NCBI GenBank assembly: GCA_902571005.1
Contig: CACGAG010000012.1
Span: 1-32,917 of the forward strand
Source: an uncultured Pelagibacteraceae bacterium
GTDB taxonomy: Bacteria; Pseudomonadota; Alphaproteobacteria; Pelagibacterales; AG-422-B15
Direction of reading: 5' to 3'
DNA: 32,917 nucleotides
Shown: positions 27,016 to 32,917 of the stretch, one piece after another
How the letters are laid out: each line of letters begins with the position of its first letter
Numbering within the stretch: the stretch's first letter is position 1
The notes under the pieces: model-generated
The model's input: only the letters and a program-made list of their open reading frames with translations
The model's database searches: none
What the model was told of the DNA's origin: nothing
Made by a program: the position numbers and the translations under genes

Positions 27016-27576
27016 TTTAAAAAAACTAAATTTAGAATTACTTAATTCTTTTTCACGTAAAAGTATTATTTCTGAGAGTTCGATGTGTTTAGATTTTTTT
27101 TCTTCCTCTAAGATGATTATACTGTCTTTTTCTAATAAGTTTTTTTTAATAATATTTTTAATTGCTCTGAGTCCAAGATTTTTCCCATACGGTGGATCTA
27201 TATAAGCAAGATTGAACTTTGTTGCTTCAGAATACTCTTCAAATGAACAAGCATTTTCAGATATAACAGCTATCTTTTCTAAATACCCCAGCTTGTTTGC
27301 ACTTTTATAAATTATATCTATCATTTGTTGATTGTTCTCTACCATGGTTGCGTGTTTAGCACCACGTGACAAAGCTTCAAAGCTAAATGAACCGGTGCCA
27401 GCGAAAAGATCAATTACTTTTGCTTCTTCAAGACTAAAGTTAATTTTTACCAATTCTTTTCCATGCGTTAAAAGATTAAAAATGGTTTCCCTATTTTTGT
27501 CTGAAAGTGGTCTTACATCTTTACTTTTAAAGCTAAATATTGAATGACCTTTTCTTTCTCCGCTAATAATTCTCAT
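27007..27576 (-). CDS. rsmD: 16S rRNA (guanine966-N2)-methyltransferase
   Basis: 189 residues, SAM-dependent methyltransferase acting on the small ribosomal subunit. It starts MRIISGERKGHSI, has the SAM-binding VIDLFAGTGSFSFEALSRGA and the catalytic YIDPPYGKN. It begins one base after the stop of the pseudouridine synthase gene, so the two rRNA-modification genes form one unit. Its 3' end overlaps pgi by nine bases in the opposite direction. Confidence 0.94.
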   Translation of the reverse strand: MRIISGERKGHSIFSFKSKDVRPLSDKNRETIFNLLTHGKELVKINFSLEEAKVIDLFAGTGSFSFEALSRGAKHATMVENNQQMIDIIYKSANKLGYLEKIAVISENACSFEEYSEATKFNLAYIDPPYGKNLGLRAIKNIIKKNLLEKDSIIILEEEKKSKHIELSEIILLREKELSNSKFSFFKLI

Positions 27577-27577
27577 T

Positions 27578-28288
27578 TTAAGTAACTTTTTTTATTTCCC
27601 CTTTTTTCAGACTTCCAAGCTTAAATTCCCCATAAGTTATTCTAATTAATCTTGTGACTGTAATATTCAAAGAATCAAAAATATTTCTAATTTCTTTATT
27701 TTTACCTTCAGTAAGTGTCATTTTTATCCATGAGTAAGTATTTGTTTTGCTAATGAATGATGCTTTTATAGGTTTATATTTAACTTTTTTATACGTATAA
27801 CCCCTTAATAAGGTATTAATAAATTTATTATCAATAAAGCCTTGTATTTTTACCTTATAAACCCTTTCAAAATTATTTTTGGGTAATTCCATCTTTCTTT
27901 TAAAGCTACCGCTGTTAGTCAATAGTAATAGCCCCTCTGAATTGTAATCAAGTCGTCCAATTGAAATTAAATTATGATTTTGTTTAGGTATATATTCATA
28001 AATAGTTTTGCGATTTTTTGGATCTGATTTTGTTACCAAGCATCCTCTTGGTTTGTTGAAAATATATATGTCATTTAATTGCTGATCAGATTTTAGGTTA
28101 ATAGTTTTATTGTCTATTTTTACAATACTGTTGATACTTATTTGAATTCCTTGCTTTGTCACCAATTCGTTATCAACAACAACTCTTTGCTCATCGATGA
28201 GTTTATCTATTTCTCTTCTCGAAAAGTTTGTTGACTGTGCTAATAATTTATTAATTCTTACTAATTTTTGTTGTCTCAAAGTAGGCAT
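27578..28288 (-). CDS. rluB: rRNA pseudouridine synthase, RluB/RsuA family
   Basis: 236 residues. An N-terminal S4 RNA-binding domain (about 8-60, VRINKLLAQSTNFSRREIDKL-like) is followed by the RsuA catalytic domain with GRLDYNSEGLLLLTNSG, the Asp being the catalytic residue. EGKNKEIRNIFDSL is the family's late motif. The RluB assignment (23S rRNA) over RluE/F or RsuA rests on overall likeness and the rsmD neighbour, the usual alphaproteobacterial pairing. It is divergent from tadA with 32 bp between starts. Confidence 0.88.
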   Translation of the reverse strand: MPTLRQQKLVRINKLLAQSTNFSRREIDKLIDEQRVVVDNELVTKQGIQISINSIVKIDNKTINLKSDQQLNDIYIFNKPRGCLVTKSDPKNRKTIYEYIPKQNHNLISIGRLDYNSEGLLLLTNSGSFKRKMELPKNNFERVYKVKIQGFIDNKFINTLLRGYTYKKVKYKPIKASFISKTNTYSWIKMTLTEGKNKEIRNIFDSLNITVTRLIRITYGEFKLGSLKKGEIKKVT

Positions 28289-28320
28289 GAATTAGGATTG
28301 CTTATATTAATTAAATATTT

Positions 28321-28770
28321 ATGACACAAAATAAATTCATGGCAATGGCAATTGAGGAGGCAAAAAAAGGCTTAAAAACTGGAGAAATACCAATTGGATG
28401 CGTTATCACTAACAAGGAAGATAAAGTTTTAGCCCGGTCCCATAATTCAGTGGTTAGCAGAAAAGACCCGGTAGGTCATGCTGAACTAAACGCTATAAAA
28501 GAGGCGTGTGAAATGATTAACTCTGATAGATTGGTCGATTGTAATATTTACGTGACTTTAGAGCCATGTATTATGTGTGCCAGCGCTATATCAAAAGCTA
28601 AGCTTAAGAGGTTGTATTATGGTGCAGATGATTTAAAATATGGTTCGATAAATGGTAACTTAAATTTTTTTATATCAAAAAATTGCAATCATTTGCCAGA
28701 AATTTATGATAATATTTCAAAAACTGACTGTGAAAACTTAATAAATAATTTTTTTAAAGGTAAAAGATAA
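28321..28770 (+). CDS. tadA: tRNA adenosine(34) deaminase
   Basis: 149 residues, zinc deaminase converting A34 to inosine in tRNA-Arg(ACG). The zinc motif is H53-A-E55 (GHAELNAI) and C83-x2-C86 (PCIMC). [10 protein letters not shown] is the usual N-terminal core. The divergent rluB-rsmD/tadA arrangement is common in Alphaproteobacteria. The stop shares one base with the next start (TAATG). Confidence 0.94.
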   Translation: MTQNKFMAMAIEEAKKGLKTGEIPIGCVITNKEDKVLARSHNSVVSRKDPVGHAELNAIKEACEMINSDRLVDCNIYVTLEPCIMCASAISKAKLKRLYYGADDLKYGSINGNLNFFISKNCNHLPEIYDNISKTDCENLINNFFKGKR

Positions 28771-29975
28771 TGAACATATCGCCAAAAGCAAAAGAAACTA
28801 CGGATAGATTGAATAATTTTATGGATAAGCACGTTTATCCAAACAACGAAACATATCATAGTCAGATCGAAAATTTTGGAGCTGACAGATGGCAGGTTGT
28901 GCCGGTGATTGAAGATCTTAAAAAGGAAGCAAAAAAAGAAGACCTTTGGAATTTATTTTTACCTGAAAGTGACTATGGGCATGGCCTTACAAACGCAGAG
29001 TATGCGCCAATGTGTGAAATCATGGGGAGAGCAATGTGGTCTGCGGAAGTTTTCAATTGTTCTGCTCCTGATACCGGTAATATGGAAGTTTTAGTTCGAT
29101 ATGGAACAGATGAACAAAAAGAAAAGTACTTAAAGCCATTATTAGAAGGTGAGATACGCTCTGCTTTTGCCATGACAGAGCCTGCAGTCGCTTCATCAGA
29201 CGCAACAAATATTGAAAGTGAAATAAAAAAAGAAGGAAATCAATATGTCCTTAATGGAACAAAATGGTGGACTTCTGGTGCAATGGATCCAAGGTGCCAA
29301 TTTTTTATCTTCATGGGAAAAACAGACCCTGATAATCCTGACAGACATAAGCAACAATCCATGATACTGGTTGATAAGGACACACCGGGTATCAAAATAA
29401 AGAGACATTTGCCTGTTTTTGGTTTTGACGACGCCCCTCATGGACATGCTGAGGTTGAATTTAAAGACGTCAAAGTTCCTCCAGAAAATATGCTTTTAGG
29501 CGAAGGCAGAGGATTTGAAATTGCACAGGGTAGGTTGGGACCTGGACGAATTCACCATTGTATGAGAACTATTGGCCTTGCTGAAGTTGCACTTGAAGCA
29601 ATGTGTAAAAGATTAATGAGTAGAAAGGCTTTTGGCAAAGAAGTGGTAAGGCACTCTGTTTGGCAAGAGAGAATTGCTGATGCTAGAATTAATATTGAGA
29701 TGACTAGACTACTAACATTAAAGGCCGCAACTATGATGGATGAAGTAGGAAACAAAGTTGCAAAAAATGAAATAGCCATGATTAAAGTAGCTGCACCAAA
29801 TATGGCATTAAAAATTATTGATGACGCAATTCAAGCGTTTGGAGGAGCTGGAGTAACAACAGACCCACACCTAGCACAAGCTTACGCAGGAATGAGAACT
29901 CTGCGATTAGCGGATGGGCCAGACGAAGTTCATCGACTTTCTATTGCAAGAAATGAATTAAAAAAATATTTATAA
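28770..29975 (+). CDS. acyl-CoA dehydrogenase, ACAD10/11 type
   Basis: 401 residues, FAD enzyme of the acyl-CoA dehydrogenase family. FAD and substrate motifs include [46 protein letters not shown] and [10 protein letters not shown]. These stretches are very close to the dehydrogenase domain of animal ACAD11 as I remember it, much closer than to short- or medium-chain enzymes. In ACAD11 that domain is fused to an aminoglycoside-phosphotransferase-like kinase. Here the kinase-like partner is a separate gene at 31382-32449 on the other strand. The substrates may be 4-hydroxyacyl-CoAs, as reported for the animal enzymes; this is inference. Translation is coupled to tadA. Confidence 0.9.
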   Translation: MNISPKAKETTDRLNNFMDKHVYPNNETYHSQIENFGADRWQVVPVIEDLKKEAKKEDLWNLFLPESDYGHGLTNAEYAPMCEIMGRAMWSAEVFNCSAPDTGNMEVLVRYGTDEQKEKYLKPLLEGEIRSAFAMTEPAVASSDATNIESEIKKEGNQYVLNGTKWWTSGAMDPRCQFFIFMGKTDPDNPDRHKQQSMILVDKDTPGIKIKRHLPVFGFDDAPHGHAEVEFKDVKVPPENMLLGEGRGFEIAQGRLGPGRIHHCMRTIGLAEVALEAMCKRLMSRKAFGKEVVRHSVWQERIADARINIEMTRLLTLKAATMMDEVGNKVAKNEIAMIKVAAPNMALKIIDDAIQAFGGAGVTTDPHLAQAYAGMRTLRLADGPDEVHRLSIARNELKKYL

Positions 29976-29977
29976 TT

Positions 29978-30145
29978 TTGATAAAAAAGAAGAAAACCTA
30001 CCAGAAAGATAATTACGGAAGATACGTTAAGTCACACGAATTTGATCGCTATTGGGACGAGTACCACAATCTGGAAGATATTTCGATGAAAGAGTCAATA
30101 AGACAGAGGAAAGAGCGAGAAAAAAATATAAAAAATTCTAAATAG
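29978..30145 (+). CDS. 55-residue hypothetical protein
   Basis: An open frame begins at TTG 29978, two bases after the dehydrogenase stop, and ends at TAG 30143-30145. It includes DNYGRYVKSHEFDRYWDEYH and a basic, helix-prone tail (SIRQRKEREKN). The aromatic and charged composition looks like a real protein rather than random A+T-rich DNA. There is no ribosome binding site or ATG at the start, so expression would rely on coupling to the preceding gene. The last eight bases overlap the convergent aminotransferase gene. The function is unknown. Confidence 0.5.
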   Translation: MIKKKKTYQKDNYGRYVKSHEFDRYWDEYHNLEDISMKESIRQRKEREKNIKNSK

Positions 30146-31376
30146 TTTTATCCAAAAACCCTATTAATTTTCTTACCTCTTCTATGCTATTGTAATGAAC
30201 CATAGAGACTCTAACTACCCCATCATTTGGCTCAATGCCCAAACCCTGCAAACATCTCCATGCATAAAATTCACCATTTCTAATGCCAATATTATTTCTT
30301 CCAGCCTCCTGGGCTACATGCAATGAGCTTTTATCTTTAACAGTGAATGATACAGTTGGCATACGATCACATCTAGCATGTGTTTGTTTGCCAATCATTC
30401 TTATATTTTTTTTTGTTTTGAGGAATTCAATCAGTTCTTTCATTAATACCTCTTCATGTTTGGATACCAATTCAAAAACTTTTTTACCTTTGCGATGAAG
30501 ATCTAAATTATTTTCGCCAAAATGATGATCATATAAAGTTTCGTAGTAGTCAGTTATACCTGATAAACATCCAAGTTCCTCATGATTAGGACCACCTGGA
30601 TTAAGTGTATATGGAACACTTCCTTCCAAGAATTCATGATTAAGATTTTTTGTTTCAAGTAATAAATCTCTCTTACCATATAACAGTGCTAAATGTGGTC
30701 CATAAGTTTTGTATAGGCTAAAACCATAGAAATCTATATCGAGATCTTTTAAATCGGCAATATCATGTGCCATGTAAGCTACACCGTCTCCAACAACTTT
30801 GATATTATTCTGATGCGCCAATGTAATGATATCTTTTAGATTATTAATTGAAGCAACAACATTAGATGTGTGACAGACACAGATAAATTTTGTTTTTTCT
30901 GTTATGAGATTTTTTAATTCATCCAATTCTAGTTCAGCAGAGTCAGGGTTAAACTTCCATTCATTTATTTTGATACCGTGTTCTGATAATTTTCTCCATG
31001 CACCAATATTTGCTTCATGATCTTGATTTGTGACTATGATTTCATCCCCATCGTTAAGCCACGATCTCACAGCATTAGATAGTAAAAACATATTCATAGT
31101 TGTAGATGGTCCAATCATAAATTCATCATTATTGATATTTAGGAGTTCAGCAATTTTGCTTATGCTATTATCCATTTCATTACCTGCTTCAATCGACGGA
31201 CCAAAGTCGCCATACGGCTGTACTTTTTTAGTCGTCATAAAATCATTTAACTTTTCAATAACCTGTTTTGGCACGTATGTGCCACCAGCATTCTCAAAAA
31301 ATGCAAAGTTTGAAGTTTTAGGGTTTTGAAAAACAGGGAATTGTTCTCTTACAAAATTTATATCCAGCTCTTTCAT
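30138..31376 (-). CDS. class V aminotransferase, cysteine desulfurase-like (VC1184 subfamily)
   Basis: 412 residues from ATG at 31376; an upstream in-frame start would run into the preceding gene and is less likely. It is a PLP enzyme with FENAGGTYVPKQVI at the N terminus, the PLP-binding Asp in VVGDGVAYMAHD, and the Schiff-base Lys in GFSLYKTYGPH. It resembles TIGR01976 proteins, which are called cysteine desulfurase-like without proven activity. I see no mobile Cys loop like that of IscS, and no suf or isc genes nearby. It begins five bases after the phosphotransferase stop, so the two are co-transcribed. The substrate is unknown. Confidence 0.82.
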   Translation of the reverse strand: MKELDINFVREQFPVFQNPKTSNFAFFENAGGTYVPKQVIEKLNDFMTTKKVQPYGDFGPSIEAGNEMDNSISKIAELLNINNDEFMIGPSTTMNMFLLSNAVRSWLNDGDEIIVTNQDHEANIGAWRKLSEHGIKINEWKFNPDSAELELDELKNLITEKTKFICVCHTSNVVASINNLKDIITLAHQNNIKVVGDGVAYMAHDIADLKDLDIDFYGFSLYKTYGPHLALLYGKRDLLLETKNLNHEFLEGSVPYTLNPGGPNHEELGCLSGITDYYETLYDHHFGENNLDLHRKGKKVFELVSKHEEVLMKELIEFLKTKKNIRMIGKQTHARCDRMPTVSFTVKDKSSLHVAQEAGRNNIGIRNGEFYAWRCLQGLGIEPNDGVVRVSMVHYNSIEEVRKLIGFLDKTI

Positions 31377-31381
31377 ATTAA

Positions 31382-32449
31382 TTATTTTGCTGCCTCTTCC
31401 ACAATACTCCATCCTAATTTTCCTAATATTGGAACAAATTTCTCATAGTTTTTAGCCTCCGAACTTGAGGCTGTCCCATCTCTAACTCTACCAACAATTC
31501 CTTGCGCAATTCCAGCCAGGCGGAAAATATTATATGCCATATAAAAATCCCAGTTTTCAATTTTACTTCTGCCTGTTTTTTTGTAATACATTTCAGCGTA
31601 CTCATGTTCAGAGGGAATATTAAGCTCTTCTAAGTTTGATCCCATCATTCCGAGACCCTTCGCTGCAGCAGGCAGTCGCCATGACATCATGTGATAAGTA
31701 AAATCTGCGATAGGATTACCGAGTGTAGATAGCTCCCAATCCAGTATAGCCATAACTTTATTATTTCGTTTATCAAATATCATATTATCAAGACGAAAGT
31801 CTCCATGTACAATTGTAGTTTCATTATCTTCAGGAATATTTATTGGCAACCATTCTATTAAATTATCCATTTCATTGATTTTTTGTGTTTCAGAGTCTTT
31901 ATACTGTTTGGTCCAACGATGAATTTGTCTTGCCATGTAATTTTCGTGTTTTCCATATTCACTTAGCCCAATTTTTTGAAAATCAACGTTATGAAGTTTT
32001 GCAATCGTATCATTCATAGATAAGTAAATTTCACGGCGTTGATTGATATCTGAGTCTGGCAATAAAAGTTCCCAGTATATGTTTCCATCAACATGATCCA
32101 TTAAAAAAAATTGTGTTCCAATGACGTTTTCATCTTCACAAAAACAATAAGTTTCAGGAACTGGCACATCAGTCTTGCCAAGTGCAGTAATGACTTTATA
32201 TTCTCTATCTACCGCATGTGCAGATTTTAGTAATTTACCAGGAGGTTTACGCCTTAACACGTAGTTTTTTGTTTTATCCTCAATCAAATAAGTAGGATTG
32301 GATTGCCCCCCTTTAAATTGCTTTATACTTACAATATCAAACTCACTTCCAATTACTTTTTTTAAGTAATCATTGAGATTACCACTATTAAAAACTAACT
32401 TTTCATCAACCTCCTTAGTACCAGAAAATATTTCATCACGAGTAGTCAT
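31382..32449 (-). CDS. ACAD10/11-type aminoglycoside phosphotransferase-family kinase
   Basis: 355 residues, protein-kinase-like fold of the APH family. It has the glycine-rich loop FKGGQSNPTY, an ATP Lys in YVLRRKPPGK, the catalytic loop VHGDFRLDNMIF (Asp and Asn) and the metal-binding Asp in AILDWELSTLGNP. These match the APH-like domain of ACAD10/11, which in animals phosphorylates 4-hydroxyacyl-CoA so the dehydrogenase domain can remove the phosphate. Aminoglycoside resistance is therefore unlikely. Its ATG overlaps the purD stop (ATGA). The matching dehydrogenase is encoded 1.4 kb away on the other strand. Confidence 0.88.
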   Translation of the reverse strand: MTTRDEIFSGTKEVDEKLVFNSGNLNDYLKKVIGSEFDIVSIKQFKGGQSNPTYLIEDKTKNYVLRRKPPGKLLKSAHAVDREYKVITALGKTDVPVPETYCFCEDENVIGTQFFLMDHVDGNIYWELLLPDSDINQRREIYLSMNDTIAKLHNVDFQKIGLSEYGKHENYMARQIHRWTKQYKDSETQKINEMDNLIEWLPINIPEDNETTIVHGDFRLDNMIFDKRNNKVMAILDWELSTLGNPIADFTYHMMSWRLPAAAKGLGMMGSNLEELNIPSEHEYAEMYYKKTGRSKIENWDFYMAYNIFRLAGIAQGIVGRVRDGTASSSEAKNYEKFVPILGKLGWSIVEEAAK

Positions 32450-32917
32450 TTAATTGCCTTTTTTCCTATATCTCTTCTGTAATAACCATCCGGCCAATCC
32501 AACTGACCGATGTAAGCATAAATCATATTAAGAGCATCTCTTAGATTTTTATTTTTTGCTGTTACGGAAAGAACTCTGCCTCCGTTAGCTAGAAGGTTAT
32601 TTCCATCATGTTTTGTTCCTGCGTGGAATACTTGAAATAGATCATTACTCTCAAAATTTTCATAGCCAATAATCTTGGTATTTTTTTTATAGTCACCTGG
32701 ATAACCTTTTGCTGCCACAACCACTGTAGCACTATTATCATCTTCCCATTCTAATTTAGTTTTACTTAGACTGCCTTCCAAGCAATCAAGAATTAATTCA
32801 ATTAAATCATTTTTCATTCTAAGCATTAATACCTGACACTCTGGATCACCAAATCTAATATTATATTCAACCAATCGGGCATAACCATCTTTAATCATTA
32901 ATCCAGCATAGAGAATA
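32446..32917 (-). CDS. purD: phosphoribosylamine-glycine ligase, C-terminal part (partial)
   Basis: The gene runs off the right edge; the visible C-terminal ~156 residues begin ILYAGLMIKDGYARLVEYN. LVEYNIRFGDPECQVL is the ATP-grasp metal-binding region of PurD, and the C-terminal domain has VVVAAKGYPGDY, FHAGTKHDG, NGGRVLSVTA and a final AYIGQLDWPDGYYRRDIG. It makes GAR in purine synthesis. An in-frame ATG at 32896-32898 is an internal Met, not the start. The stop overlaps the next gene's ATG. Confidence 0.94.
   Translation of the reverse strand, partial: ILYAGLMIKDGYARLVEYNIRFGDPECQVLMLRMKNDLIELILDCLEGSLSKTKLEWEDDNSATVVVAAKGYPGDYKKNTKIIGYENFESNDLFQVFHAGTKHDGNNLLANGGRVLSVTAKNKNLRDALNMIYAYIGQLDWPDGYYRRDIGKKAIK

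Noticed and set aside
31382-32449. Aminoglycoside resistance gene
   Set aside because: The APH-fold motifs match the ACAD10/11 kinase-like group, it is fused into a purD unit, and there are no mobile element signs.

Overview
The window is A+T-rich (about two thirds A+T by eye), gene-dense chromosomal DNA from an alphaproteobacterium, most likely a streamlined, free-living marine type. Three things point there. The gene orders murA-DUF2948-hisD-infA-maf, hisS-hisZ-hisG and HAD(IIA)-ribF-ileS-lspA-DUF3035 are typical of Alphaproteobacteria. A tRNA-His with no encoded G-1 and with A73 lies close to a divergent HisRS, the pairing known from the free-living (Caulobacter/Rhizobium-type) alphaproteobacterial clade. 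Genes are packed with 1-17 bp overlaps, and no gene-free stretch exceeds 220 bp. Low-GC marine lineages (SAR11-like, AEGEAN-169/HIMB59-like, low-GC SAR116-like) are candidates, but I cannot pick one. I see no insertion sequence, prophage, CRISPR array or rRNA.

Layout. 1-2787: the 3' end of an unidentified gene, a beta-carbonic anhydrase and a membrane-anchored DUF3604 protein. 2833-6318: a tight Rieske oxygenase - M20 amidohydrolase - DoeA-like M24 hydrolase cassette, probably for ectoine or hydroxyectoine use as carbon and nitrogen. 6404-11373: two very small basic genes, dcd, murA, DUF2948, hisD, infA, maf and a conserved unknown. 11443-11600: tRNA-Phe and tRNA-His, with a convergent MFS gene whose stop codon lies inside the tRNA-His gene. 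12861-16248: a histidine leader-peptide attenuator followed by hisS-hisZ-hisG and a bidirectional terminator. 16272-19162 (minus strand): groES-groEL behind a heat-shock-type promoter, and an SDR. 19227-27015: HAD, ribF, ileS, lspA, DUF3035-like lipoprotein, SbmA/BacA-like transporter and an unusually short Pgi. 27007-28288 (minus): rsmD and an RluB-type pseudouridine synthase. 28321-30145: tadA, an ACAD11-type acyl-CoA dehydrogenase and a small unknown gene. 30138-32917 (minus): purD (partial), an ACAD10/11-type phosphotransferase and a class V aminotransferase.

The most interesting item is the 219-bp gap before hisS. It encodes an 11-residue peptide, MFKFKHHHYHI, ending in four His codons out of the last six. 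It is followed by mutually exclusive RNA pairings and a U tract. This is the layout of a his attenuator, here placed in front of the histidyl-tRNA synthetase and the two subunits of the first enzyme of histidine synthesis, rather than in front of a complete his operon. Other points: ACAD11 functions split over two convergent genes, the tRNA-His/HisRS co-variation, and at least three short genes (leader peptide, 44 aa, 55 aa) that simple ORF calling misses.
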